Part shown: positions 33,681 through 41,144 of the stretch, piece after piece
Position numbering within the stretch: the stretch's first letter is position 1
How the letters are laid out: each line of letters starts with the position of its first letter
From: Acidaminobacter sp. JC074
Lineage (GTDB): Bacteria; Bacillota; Clostridia; Peptostreptococcales; Acidaminobacteraceae
Assembly (NCBI RefSeq): GCF_022496765.1
Contig: NZ_VANV01000035.1
Location: forward strand, 1-41,310
Direction: 5' to 3'
Length of the DNA stretch: 41,310 nt
The notes under the pieces: generated by a model
Seen by the model: the letters and a program-made list of their open reading frames with translations, nothing else
Database searches by the model: none
What the model was told of the DNA's origin: nothing
Translations under genes and position numbers: made by a program

Positions 33681-33696
33681 TCCTCCAATAGGAGGA
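33681..33696 (-). terminator. Terminator after the short flavodoxin gene
   Basis: TCCTCC and GGAGGA form a six-base stem with a four-base loop followed by TTTTTC on the minus strand, just after the stop codon. Confidence 0.75.
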
Positions 33697-33699
33697 CTA

Positions 33700-34122
33700 T
33701 TATCGTAATTTTACACCCAAACGTTCGCATGCTTGGAAACCTCCTGAATCTGGGGTATTGAGAATTGTCAGTCCTTTATCCACAAGAAAAGCATTCATTG
33801 ACATCATGTCCTTATACCAAACCTCCATATAGGTCCCCTCACCCCAGCCGTATGAGCCAAATAAGGCTGTCTTTTTTAGGGCCATCTTGTCTTTAACAAG
33901 TTCTAGAAAAGGCAAAACAACTTCAATATCAATTTCTTCATTACCACAAGCAGGACAACCAAATGCAACCGAATCTGCATTTTCAATATCCTCAACACTT
34001 GCTTGATCAAATGTTTTCAGAACAACTTCTGTATCAATGGCCATAGCACCACTAGCAACTGCTTGTGCCATCATTTTGGTATTGCCTGAGTTAGATTTAT
34101 AAACAACCATCACTTTTTTCAT
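33700..34122 (-). CDS. Short-chain flavodoxin
   Basis: A 140-residue classical flavodoxin: FMN phosphate loop YKSNSGNTKMMAQ (8-20), the first isoalloxazine loop with FGCPACGNEEIDI (about 54-66) and the second with FGSYGWGEG (about 88-96). It is unlike the two HmuF/BilS-like proteins and resembles clostridial electron-carrier flavodoxins. It has its own promoter and Fur box and its own terminator. Iron-repressed flavodoxin is the usual substitute for ferredoxin under iron starvation, and could also supply the reductases of this island. Confidence 0.93.
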   Translation of the reverse strand: MKKVMVVYKSNSGNTKMMAQAVASGAMAIDTEVVLKTFDQASVEDIENADSVAFGCPACGNEEIDIEVVLPFLELVKDKMALKKTALFGSYGWGEGTYMEVWYKDMMSMNAFLVDKGLTILNTPDSGGFQACERLGVKLR

Positions 34123-34136
34123 TTCACACCTCCGTT

Positions 34137-34184
34137 GATAATGATTCTCATTTAAATCTTAGCAATTTACTAGGAATTAGTCAA
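34137..34184 (-). promoter_or_regulatory. Promoter with Fur box for the short flavodoxin
   Basis: On the minus strand TTGACT (34179-34184), a 17-base spacer and TAAGAT (34156-34161) make a good promoter. The Fur box TGATAATGATTCTCA (34137-34151) follows immediately. Confidence 0.85.
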
Positions 34185-34268
34185 CACAATAGAGAAATTT
34201 TTGTAAAACATTTAACAATCGGAACATATATGAAGTCACTTTTACCTTTTGAACTTCAAATGAACCTA

Positions 34269-34303
34269 AAGAAGATTGTATTACATTGTAATACAATCTT
34301 CTT
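34269..34303 (-). terminator. Terminator of the S4-paralogue operon
   Basis: A 16-base perfect stem (AAGAAGATTGTATTAC with its complement) around a three-base loop lies one base after the stop of the unknown gene and is followed by U-rich sequence. Confidence 0.88.
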
Positions 34304-34304
34304 A

Positions 34305-34964
34305 TTAAAAGCAAATAGCTAATTGCTGATTCAAGTAAGCCATCAGACGTTTTTCAAAGAAAGAGTTATCTTCTATATGATTACATATCTTATAAAAATT
34401 TTCCCTTGTCATCATCAGCTCGTCTTCAAACACTTCATCAAACTCAAACATATCATCTATGACATGAGCCATTTCTGATAAGGTATCAAAAGATTTAATT
34501 ATTATCTTTTTCTCCCTGGTATCATAAGACTTTGCACTAAGAATTTCTAGAGTTCTCATAGCTAGAGATAAATCACTAATCTCATCATTTTTAATCAAAT
34601 CGTGAAGTTGAATGAGCTCTTCTGCTTCATGAGATATTTCATTCAAGGATTTAACTTCTCTATAAACTACATCCATAGTTGACATTGGTATATAAAAACC
34701 TTCTGACGATCTATCATACCAATTATAAAACATCGTCGGCAGAAGTATATGCTCTAGGAAGCCTTTTAACTCATTCTCATCATCTATTAAACGCCAACCT
34801 GATTTAAAATAATCTTTTTCTTCATCCTGAAACATCATGTAAATGAATTTTGATTGCTTTGTCACCTTCTGATCAGATAAAGTGAACAAAAGGTCATCTA
34901 TCGAATTATTCACAATTTTTGAATGCCAATATGAAAAAAGATTCAGTTTTACCTGCTTATTCAT
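34305..34964 (-). CDS. Hypothetical protein co-transcribed with the S4 paralogue
   Basis: A 219-residue, mostly helical, acidic protein that I do not recognise. It has no signal peptide or membrane segment, and is rich in Asp/Glu, Met and aromatic residues (for example FIYMMFQDEEKDYF near 40-53 and MFEFDEVFEDELMMTREN near 170-187). It contains a single clear Cys pair-free C-terminal half, so an iron-sulfur protein is unlikely. It follows the S4 paralogue by six bases with a weak ribosome site, so it is translated from the same Fur-controlled message. A function with the ribosome or in the iron-starvation response is inferred only from this pairing. Confidence 0.7.
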   Translation of the reverse strand: MNKQVKLNLFSYWHSKIVNNSIDDLLFTLSDQKVTKQSKFIYMMFQDEEKDYFKSGWRLIDDENELKGFLEHILLPTMFYNWYDRSSEGFYIPMSTMDVVYREVKSLNEISHEAEELIQLHDLIKNDEISDLSLAMRTLEILSAKSYDTREKKIIIKSFDTLSEMAHVIDDMFEFDEVFEDELMMTRENFYKICNHIEDNSFFEKRLMAYLNQQLAICF

Positions 34965-34970
34965 AAGAAC

Positions 34971-35567
34971 CTACATTACTTTTGAGTAATACTCGATTAC
35001 TAAGTGGTCATTGATTTCAATTGGCACCTGATCTCTTTTAGGCTCTTCAGTTAAAGTACCTTGGTATTTATCTGCATCAAGAGATACATATGGTACTGTA
35101 GGTGCTGCATTTTCTAAGTTTTCCTTAAACATGTCCACCTTTTGTGATTTTTCCCTAAGGCTTAGGACATCACCAACTTTAATAGCAAAAGATGGTCTAT
35201 CTACCTTTTGACCATTGACTTTGATATGTCCATGAACAACCATTTGTCTAGCTTGTCTAATAGAGCTCGCAAAATGCATCCTGTAAACCATATTGTCTAA
35301 TCGTGTTTCAAGCATTTTTACTAAAGCTTCCCCTGAAAGCTCATCACTTTTTATTGCTTTGATAACATACTTTCTAAACTGTTTTTCCATGACTTCGTAG
35401 TAACCACGAAGTCTTTGCTTTTCTAGTAATTGCATACCATAAGCACTTAATTTTTTACGATCTCTTTCCTGACCATTCCCAGCTCTATTCATCGCTTTTG
35501 GGTGGCCACATACATTTAAACCAAGCCTTCTTGATTGCTTAAATCTTGGTCCTCTCATTCTTGCCAT
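34971..35567 (-). CDS. rpsD: 30S ribosomal protein S4 paralogue, cysteine-poor, Fur-controlled
   Basis: A complete 198-residue S4 (primary 16S rRNA binder at the start of 30S assembly): N-terminal MARMRGPRFKQSRRLG, the KQRLRGYYEVMEKQFRKY segment (about 51-68), the S4 RNA-binding domain LETRLDNMVYRMHFASSIRQ and VHGHIKVNGQKVDRPSF, and the conserved IEYYSK end. It has one Cys only (Cys20), so it lacks the four-Cys metal site of many S4 proteins. The start is ATG 35567 with GGAGG seven bases upstream. S4 normally lies in the rpsM-rpsK-rpsD-rpoA cluster; here it stands alone behind a perfect promoter and a Fur box. It is probably a second copy made under iron starvation, but I cannot see the rest of the genome. 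Confidence 0.93.
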   Translation of the reverse strand: MARMRGPRFKQSRRLGLNVCGHPKAMNRAGNGQERDRKKLSAYGMQLLEKQRLRGYYEVMEKQFRKYVIKAIKSDELSGEALVKMLETRLDNMVYRMHFASSIRQARQMVVHGHIKVNGQKVDRPSFAIKVGDVLSLREKSQKVDMFKENLENAAPTVPYVSLDADKYQGTLTEEPKRDQVPIEINDHLVIEYYSKVM

Positions 35568-35601
35568 ATTACCGCCTCCAATTATATTCGTCAAATGAAA
35601 T

Positions 35602-35656
35602 TGATAATCATTCTCATAACTTTTTTAAGTATACATAACTCAGATACGATTGTCAA
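35602..35656 (-). promoter_or_regulatory. Promoter with Fur box for the S4-paralogue operon
   Basis: On the minus strand TTGACA (35651-35656), a 17-base spacer and TATACT (35628-35633) form a near-perfect promoter. The Fur box TGATAATCATTCTCA (35602-35616) lies just after the -10, as for the other iron-controlled units. Confidence 0.88.
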
Positions 35657-35744
35657 TCATTTAAATGATTTTATTTAGCAAAATTTATTCAAAAATCCAA
35701 ATAATCTAATGGAAACTGAAAAAAAGAAGCTTCATCAGAAACTC

Positions 35745-36167
35745 CTACTTTAATGACTTAATCGATGCATTTAACTGTTTTTTATTGACAACAACATGGC
35801 CTAAAGCCAATGCTAAAAATACATATCCATACAAAGCATGGTAATACTTACGCCTTGTGTAAATAGCTATCATAGATGCTGTCAAAGTTACTATCATTCC
35901 CGTATTTAATAGACCTCTTACCTGCAATTGATTCGCCTTTTTTGCTTTACAGTATGCTCGTCTCCAAAGAACAGATATAAATTTCTGAAATTGCTTTTTA
36001 GAGATTGAACTATCATAAAAAATAAGCAAAGAACCGACTCTTTCGTCAAGAATACAATCCTTGATGATATGATTAAGAGCCAATAGATCAGTAATCGATT
36101 GCGACCGCTTCTTCAATACATCACTTCTAATTCTCATACGCCCAGGAATATGACTGATTACTTTCAA
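35745..36167 (-). CDS. HMA2-type small membrane protein of a ferrosome-like cluster
   Basis: A 140-residue protein with an N-terminal domain carrying HIPGRMRIRSD (about 6-16), of the HMA-like fold that lacks the CxxC metal motif, followed by a basic stretch and two C-terminal membrane helices (about 84-103 and 110-128). I chose TTG 36167 because GGGAGG stands six bases upstream; the longer frame from ATG 36224 would have to run through the hairpin at 36193-36218. It is last in the six-gene operon. The shared motif with its neighbours suggests that these proteins assemble with the P1B-type ATPase on a membrane. Confidence 0.68.
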   Translation of the reverse strand: MKVISHIPGRMRIRSDVLKKRSQSITDLLALNHIIKDCILDERVGSLLIFYDSSISKKQFQKFISVLWRRAYCKAKKANQLQVRGLLNTGMIVTLTASMIAIYTRRKYYHALYGYVFLALALGHVVVNKKQLNASIKSLK

Positions 36168-36192
36168 GGTTTCACCTCCCAATAAAGAAAAC

Positions 36193-36218
36193 ACTCCCAT
36201 AGTTTTGACCATGGGAGT
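36193..36218 (-). terminator. Hairpin within the ferrosome-like operon
   Basis: ACTCCCAT and ATGGGAGT form an eight-base stem with a ten-base loop followed by GTTTTCTTTATT on the minus strand. It is probably a partial terminator that lowers expression of the last gene. Confidence 0.65.
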
Positions 36219-36223
36219 AAACA

Positions 36224-36517
36224 CTATTCTTCAACAACGATTGGTTCCATGACCATCTCTTTTTCAGCAATTAGATCCTCAATAGTTTCCTTCTTAAGAA
36301 CCAACTCCTCAAGTGTTAACTCCTTGAAGTTTTCACTTTCATTCTTTGGCACATAAATGCCATGGTTAGCTAAGAAATCATCAATACTGTCCTTATTTTT
36401 CATGTAAACATAATAGCCTGCCGCTGCTACACCAACACCTACTACAAAACCAGTCACATGATCTCTGTTAATATGCCCTACACCTGGTACACCCATTGCT
36501 GTTCTTCCTAATAACAT
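36224..36517 (-). CDS. Small single-helix membrane protein of a ferrosome-like cluster
   Basis: A 97-residue protein with a short start (LGRTAMGVPGVGHINRDHV), one glycine-rich membrane helix TGFVVGVGVAAAGYYVYM (about 22-39, with GxxxG-like packing) and an acidic, helical cytosolic tail rich in Glu. AGGAGG precedes ATG and the gene follows the HMA2-type gene by ten bases. Small Gly-rich membrane proteins accompany the P1B-ATPase in ferrosome clusters; a role in shaping or packing the vesicle membrane is inferred. I do not recognise a named family. Confidence 0.65.
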   Translation of the reverse strand: MLLGRTAMGVPGVGHINRDHVTGFVVGVGVAAAGYYVYMKNKDSIDDFLANHGIYVPKNESENFKELTLEELVLKKETIEDLIAEKEMVMEPIVVEE

Positions 36518-36527
36518 TCTTACCTCC

Positions 36528-37358
36528 TTAATACTCTATCCTCATATACACAGGATGATTTTTATTCCCAACACCTTCTAGAACATCATGATGAGATCTA
36601 GAAACTTTTTTAATACTATCCATTAATGTTTGATTTTCTACCGGTTTAATACCAACAGTTCTTGATATGCCATGAACCAATAATCTTAAATGATTGACAT
36701 TATCACCTTGCATTGATCTTGGATGAATCTCTACATCAATATAAGATTTACTTTCATCACCTTTTACATCAACAGCTTTCAATGTACATGAATCTTCTTT
36801 TGGAGCAAGTAGATGACGACCAAAAGTTGCAATCCATGTGATAGAACTTGCTAAAAGAATATTTCCATTAATCAAAGAATTAATAAGAAATACAACCGAT
36901 ACAACTTCAGGATCATATATCCCTTCATGTTGTACTTCCCTATAAGCATGTCTTAATACAGAAGCTGTAGTTGATAAACCAGCATTGTAGTTCAATATGT
37001 TTTGTACCGTCATAGGTAACTGGAATATCCTAGTACCAATACCTGCAAGTATCGATAGCCCCGAATAATAATCCATTGGGTCAACATTGATGTTACCCTT
37101 TTTTATCTCAAGTTTTACATTGGCATTTTGCTGTATTGAAAACGCAATGCCTACACGAAGTAGTATCTCTGTTGCTTTTACTACACTTGGTGTATACTCA
37201 GCAAGTAAAGATCTCGATACAGGATTGTATGTTAGCCTTTTAATGCCTTCATGTTTCATAACTTGAGACAAGAGTTCTCTAATATCCTTGGGCGGTCTAT
37301 TCAATTGTAAACGAATTCTTCCAGGAATCCTATGAAGGACTACAATACTTAATTTCAT
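36528..37358 (-). CDS. HMA2-domain protein with hydrophobic middle, ferrosome-like cluster
   Basis: A 276-residue protein. Its N-terminal domain has LHRIPGRIRLQLNRP (about 8-22) and resembles the N-terminal domain of the neighbouring P-type ATPase, including LTYNPVSRSLLAEYTPS, which parallels FSTISGNLLVKYDP there. The middle (about 85-185) is hydrophobic and resembles the first membrane part of such ATPases (NILNYNAGLSTTASVLRHAY), but there are no phosphorylation or ATP-binding motifs. It looks like a transporter-derived scaffold rather than a pump. Its start overlaps the ATPase stop by four bases; AGGAGG lies eight bases before ATG. Confidence 0.72.
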   Translation of the reverse strand: MKLSIVVLHRIPGRIRLQLNRPPKDIRELLSQVMKHEGIKRLTYNPVSRSLLAEYTPSVVKATEILLRVGIAFSIQQNANVKLEIKKGNINVDPMDYYSGLSILAGIGTRIFQLPMTVQNILNYNAGLSTTASVLRHAYREVQHEGIYDPEVVSVVFLINSLINGNILLASSITWIATFGRHLLAPKEDSCTLKAVDVKGDESKSYIDVEIHPRSMQGDNVNHLRLLVHGISRTVGIKPVENQTLMDSIKKVSRSHHDVLEGVGNKNHPVYMRIEY

Positions 37359-39556
37359 TGCTGTATCCTCCTATCAAAACTATGAAGAAGCAGTCTTCCA
37401 GAATTTAAAACTACGATAATTGTTGAAGAATTATGAAGTACTGACGACCAAAACACTGGCAAGAAACCTAAAGCTGATAATACGATCCCAACGGTGTTGA
37501 TACCTATTACAGAAATAAAATTTTCTCTAATAACCCTCATGGTTTTTCTTACCAAAACTACTGTAGATGGTATTAGTAGCGGATCATCATTGGTAATGGT
37601 AACATCTGCTGATTCTATAGCAATATCTGTTCTTGTATTTCCTATTGCTATACCAACATCAGAATATGCAAGTGCAGGCGCATCATTAACACCATCACCA
37701 ATCATCATAACAGTCGCACCATTACCTTGCATTTGTAAGACAGTATGAGCCTTGTCTTCAGGTAACAGTTCATATTCATAATCATCCATATTCATTCTAA
37801 CAGCTACTTTTTCAGCTTGGAATGCTACATCCCCAGTTAACAATCTGATATCATCTACTCCTAGATACCTCAATCTGTTAAGGGCTTTTTTCATATTTTC
37901 CTTCAAGGCATCGTGAACACCAAAGATACCAATCAATTGTTCATCTTCTGCCACAAAAATAATACTTTCGCCTCTTTTATCTAACGTTTCAGCCAAGTCC
38001 TTCGACACTTCTAAGTTTATCTTATTTTCTAACATAAACTTCTTATTACCCACTCGAACCACACGTTCATCTATCGATGTTTGTACACCTCTCCCTAATA
38101 CAACATCCGTTAATCCGTGTTTAGGAATGTGATAGTTTCTTACTCGAAGTTCAGTCAAAATCGCGTGAGCCAATGGATGTGCAGAATCTTCCTCGGCTGC
38201 TGCCGCATATTCTAAGAGTTTCTTTTCATCAGAGTCACCAAATGGAATCATTGAGATAATTCTTGGTTTCCCTTCAGTCATTGTACCTGTTTTATCTAAG
38301 ACAACCGAATCACTATTGGCAATAGCCTCAATATAATTACCACCCTTAATGAGAACACCATTTCTAGCAGCATTATGGATACAAGCCGATAAGGCTGTTG
38401 CAGTTGATAATCTAACACCACAAGAATAATCTATGATCAACATACTTAATGCTCGTGTGATACTTCTAGTCGCTAGAAAAACAATACCTGCTAGAGCGAA
38501 GTTAAGTGGGATCAACTGAGCTGAGAAGCGATCAGCATATGTTTGTATCTGTGCCTTTTTAGAAGATGCATCTTCAACAAGATGAACGATTCTGGAAACA
38601 GTTGTGTCATCACCGATATTTTCTACCTTAACGTGAATCTGCCCAGATTTTAATACAGTACCTGCAAACACCATTTCCTTTTCAGACCTAGATACAGGGA
38701 AATACTCACCTGTAATTGCAGATTGATCTATATAGGCCTGTCCCATGATAACCGTACCATCTATTTGGAGTTTTTCACCTGTTTGGATAGAAACAACATC
38801 ATCCACTTTGATGTCTTCAATAGGTACAAATTCTAATGAGCCATCTTCTAGGACCCTATAGACATTTTGATTATCTACATTAAGCATGTCGCTAATTGCC
38901 TCACGCGTTCTTTCCATAGTATAGGCAGTCATCCATTCAGCGACATCTGATAGTAAGATGGTCATAAGTGCCGACATAGACCTACCGGTTAAAACAGCTA
39001 CTAAAATAGCACTCATGGTCAATGTGTCTGCATTAGGCTTTTTGTTATACTTCAATGAATCAATACCACTTTTGAATATTGAAGTGGAAAGACCTAATGA
39101 AAGCAACGATGGTAAACTCATAATCCCCCTAAAGCCACCATTCATTCTTCTATGATAGCCTTTAAGAGTAAAAGCAATTAAAGCACTCGATGTAATCAAC
39201 AAGCGTTTTGTAAATGTAGACACGCTCTCCTCTTGCAATCTTCTTTCAGATACAATATTGGTATTCTTTTCTTCTCTTTCAAGCTGAAGACTCATTAAAG
39301 AATACTGACCCAAAACAATTCCTATAGCTGATATAACATCAAGTTCTAAAAGTTGAAAAGGGTCGTACTTAACAAGTAAGTTACCTGAAATAGTTGAAAA
39401 CTCAACATATAGCAGGCCTTCAATTTCAATCAGCTCTTCAATAATACGTGCTTTCACTCCACCTAGATACTTTAAACCCCTAACATGTACTCTGATTCGC
39501 CCTTCAAGAGTATGAATAACATTTATCTTCATCAATGGCGAATTTCTATTTGGCAT
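37355..39556 (-). CDS. P1B-type metal ATPase, FezB/P1B-6-like
   Basis: A 733-residue metal-pumping P-type ATPase. An N-terminal HMA2-like domain has HTLEGRIRVHV (15-25) and no CxxC. The actuator motif is ITGE (281-284), the membrane metal-site motif is SCG (378-380, in DYSCGVRLSTATA) in place of the CPC of copper pumps, the phosphorylated Asp is 421 (DKTGTMTEGKP), the P1B hallmark His-Pro is 460-461, and GDGVNDAPA closes the hinge. The altered site and N-terminus fit the iron-associated P1B-6 group, whose member FezB builds ferrosomes, membrane-bound iron stores of anaerobes. GAGGAGG precedes ATG. It sits in the middle of the coupled operon. Export of Fe, Mn or another metal from the cell is the alternative. 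Confidence 0.85.
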   Translation of the reverse strand: MPNRNSPLMKINVIHTLEGRIRVHVRGLKYLGGVKARIIEELIEIEGLLYVEFSTISGNLLVKYDPFQLLELDVISAIGIVLGQYSLMSLQLEREEKNTNIVSERRLQEESVSTFTKRLLITSSALIAFTLKGYHRRMNGGFRGIMSLPSLLSLGLSTSIFKSGIDSLKYNKKPNADTLTMSAILVAVLTGRSMSALMTILLSDVAEWMTAYTMERTREAISDMLNVDNQNVYRVLEDGSLEFVPIEDIKVDDVVSIQTGEKLQIDGTVIMGQAYIDQSAITGEYFPVSRSEKEMVFAGTVLKSGQIHVKVENIGDDTTVSRIVHLVEDASSKKAQIQTYADRFSAQLIPLNFALAGIVFLATRSITRALSMLIIDYSCGVRLSTATALSACIHNAARNGVLIKGGNYIEAIANSDSVVLDKTGTMTEGKPRIISMIPFGDSDEKKLLEYAAAAEEDSAHPLAHAILTELRVRNYHIPKHGLTDVVLGRGVQTSIDERVVRVGNKKFMLENKINLEVSKDLAETLDKRGESIIFVAEDEQLIGIFGVHDALKENMKKALNRLRYLGVDDIRLLTGDVAFQAEKVAVRMNMDDYEYELLPEDKAHTVLQMQGNGATVMMIGDGVNDAPALAYSDVGIAIGNTRTDIAIESADVTITNDDPLLIPSTVVLVRKTMRVIRENFISVIGINTVGIVLSALGFLPVFWSSVLHNSSTIIVVLNSGRLLLHSFDRRIQQ

Positions 39557-39938
39557 TCGTCACCTCCTCTCCCGAAAAATGACTTTTAACAAGTCCTGAG
39601 AAATAAGTCACAATTTTATCTTTATCATCAGATTCAAAATCCTTAAATGCATTTTTATGTTCATTTGCTAAATATGCAATAGATTTCATGTCTGTGATCA
39701 CTTTTTTTTCATTGGTTAATTTGGCATCGTATTCAATCAAAGCATTACATGTGACGTAGTTAAAATCAAAATTTACAACACCTGGTATCATTTTAGCATA
39801 GTCAAAATATTCACTTCCAAAACGCCATTCTTTTGGTACTTTTTTAGCTACAGGTACGTGTAAACGTACCCTACCAGGCAAACTATGTACAACTTTAAAA
39901 TGCATATGTAAATTGAATATAATATCAGTTAACTTCAT
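39546..39938 (-). CDS. HMA2-domain soluble protein, ferrosome-like cluster
   Basis: A 130-residue protein without membrane segment. It has the shared motif VVHSLPGRVRLHVP (about 16-29), then a beta-alpha-beta pattern with FDFNYVTCNALIEYDAKL (about 57-74) like the HMA fold. It has one Cys (about 64) but no CxxC. It overlaps both neighbours (14 bases upstream, 11 downstream), so it is made in step with the ATPase, possibly as a regulatory or metal-guiding partner. Confidence 0.72.
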   Translation of the reverse strand: MKLTDIIFNLHMHFKVVHSLPGRVRLHVPVAKKVPKEWRFGSEYFDYAKMIPGVVNFDFNYVTCNALIEYDAKLTNEKKVITDMKSIAYLANEHKNAFKDFESDDKDKIVTYFSGLVKSHFSGEEVTNAK

Positions 39939-40494
39939 GTTTTCCCCCTAATTGCATGCTGTTATAAGCCCACCATAATAAAGTCACAGCACTAGGAGAT
40001 GTAATCGTCCCAGATGTCATAATCTTATACCCTGCCATGCCTATAAAAGACAATGGTAAGAGCGTTCTCAGGTCAATCATACCTTTTGTTTTATCTAACA
40101 TTGCATAATTGACACTATCATTCACATTTTGTATTTCTTTTAATACCTTTGACTTTTTCATTTGCTCTAAATTACTTTCAATTCCAATCAGTCTGTACAA
40201 GGCACCGACTAATAAGTCTTGGTCAATTTGATCACCATCATAATCAATCAAAAGACTCCCTGTGATTAAACTTGGTTTCACAAGGTCGATACCCGAAATC
40301 TTGGTTAATTGTGATAACAAACCTTGTACAATCTCTTCATTTTTTAAGTAAGAACTACGCAATCGAATTCTACCCTTAATAGCATGAACAACTTCAATTT
40401 CGCCACCAAAAGTTAAACTTTTTGAACCCCTGTCTTCCTTCCTAAAAGCTTTGATTGCAGCATAGCCTGTTAACAAACCTAATGCAATACTCAT
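39925..40494 (-). CDS. HMA2-domain membrane protein, first gene of ferrosome-like cluster
   Basis: A 189-residue protein beginning with a short hydrophobic helix (SIALGLLTGYAAIKAF), then an HMA2-type domain with VVHAIKGRIRLRSSY (about 34-48) and VKPSLITGSLLIDYDGD (about 73-89), and ending in a hydrophobic segment (LPLSFIGMAGYKIM, about 145-158). It is the first gene of the operon, behind a GAGGGGG site. A palindrome TAATGAAAGTCATTA lies about 105 bases upstream. No CxxC metal motif is present. Confidence 0.7.
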   Translation of the reverse strand: MSIALGLLTGYAAIKAFRKEDRGSKSLTFGGEIEVVHAIKGRIRLRSSYLKNEEIVQGLLSQLTKISGIDLVKPSLITGSLLIDYDGDQIDQDLLVGALYRLIGIESNLEQMKKSKVLKEIQNVNDSVNYAMLDKTKGMIDLRTLLPLSFIGMAGYKIMTSGTITSPSAVTLLWWAYNSMQLGGKHEVN

Positions 40495-40600
40495 TCTATC
40501 CCCCTCACAGTAATAAATAATCTTCTACTTATACACTTATACCCTGCATAAGCCAATATAAACTTCAGTATACTATTTATATACTTTTTTTTCTAGTTAG

Positions 40601-40615
40601 TAATGAAAGTCATTA
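40601..40615 (-). promoter_or_regulatory. Fur-like palindrome upstream of the ferrosome-like operon
   Basis: TAATGAAAGTCATTA is an inverted repeat TAATGA/TCATTA around AAG, related to but weaker than the window's Fur boxes. A second inverted repeat, AGTATA/TATACT (40568-40586), lies between it and the gene and may include the -10. Confidence 0.45.
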
Positions 40616-40722
40616 CACATTTTAATTAGTTGCCATGAAAAGTCCATCACAAGTCATATTTGCATGGATTGTTTCAACTGCTTAATAAACAAATATAAGA
40701 AAATCAGATACCTAGGAGTCAA
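40616..40722. other. Intergenic spacer
   Basis: This gap between the ferrosome-like operon's upstream region and the small ferredoxin holds only a 16-codon ATG frame without a ribosome site. I see no hairpin or RNA gene. Confidence 0.5.
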
Positions 40723-40890
40723 TCACTCATGAACAATTGAATCATCAGTACACGCTCTGCACAAGTGCCAAATCTGTACAAATTTCAAGCTAATAGTAAA
40801 AATACCATGATTATATGAAATACAATCAAGAGGACATTCACCTTCACAAGCGCCAAACGAGACACATAACTCCATTATTTTATAAGCCAT
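40723..40890 (-). CDS. Diverged small ferredoxin-like protein
   Basis: A 55-residue protein found by reading the minus strand between known genes. It starts MAYKI and continues CVSFGACEGECPLDCIS, as in clostridial 2[4Fe-4S] ferredoxins, where the first motif is CxxCxxCxxxCP. Here the second Cys is Phe12 (C9, F12, C15, C19, plus C23), and the second half keeps only LCRACTDDSIVHE with C44 and C47 and no following CP. So at most one normal cluster seems possible. GGGAGG precedes ATG and there is a good promoter (TTGATT, 17 bases, TATAAT at 40920-40948), so it may be expressed. Either it is a decaying ferredoxin or a modified iron-binding or sensing protein. Confidence 0.62.
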   Translation of the reverse strand: MAYKIMELCVSFGACEGECPLDCISYNHGIFTISLKFVQIWHLCRACTDDSIVHE

Positions 40891-40919
40891 AATAAACCTC
40901 CCAAAACATCTATGTTTAA

Positions 40920-40948
40920 ATTATATTTATAAAGAATCAAAAAATCAA
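40920..40948 (-). promoter_or_regulatory. Promoter of the small ferredoxin-like gene
   Basis: On the minus strand TTGATT (40943-40948), a 17-base spacer and TATAAT (40920-40925) make a good promoter about 30 bases before the start codon. A weak Fur-like sequence TGAAAATCATTCCAA lies at 40989-41003, upstream of the -35. Confidence 0.65.
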
Positions 40949-41113
40949 TTGAGTACAATGGAATGCCATGATTTATGTTAATATCAAATGAAAATCATTC
41001 CAAGAGTTAACCTCCATTAAAACCAAGCTGATTACTGGAGGTATCAAAGTGACGCTTTAATAATCGAGTAGCTAGAGGTCAAGGTAATTAATCTCGACCT
41101 CATCGCTCTCACA

Positions 41114-41144
41114 GAACCCAACGTACGTTTTCCGTATTAGGCTC
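41114..41144 (-). ncRNA. Group II intron domain V
   Basis: The 31-base hairpin begins GAGCC and ends GGGTTC. All pairs of the lower stem (including G-U) and the upper UACG/CGUA stem form, with a two-base CG bulge, as expected for the catalytic core. Confidence 0.82.

Noticed and set aside
37355..39556. Copper or zinc/cadmium P-type ATPase
   Set aside because: There is no N-terminal CxxC and the membrane CPC motif is replaced by SCG.
41009..41041. Terminator hairpin CCTCCA/TGGAGG
   Set aside because: The six-base stem has a 19-base loop and no run of T on either strand.
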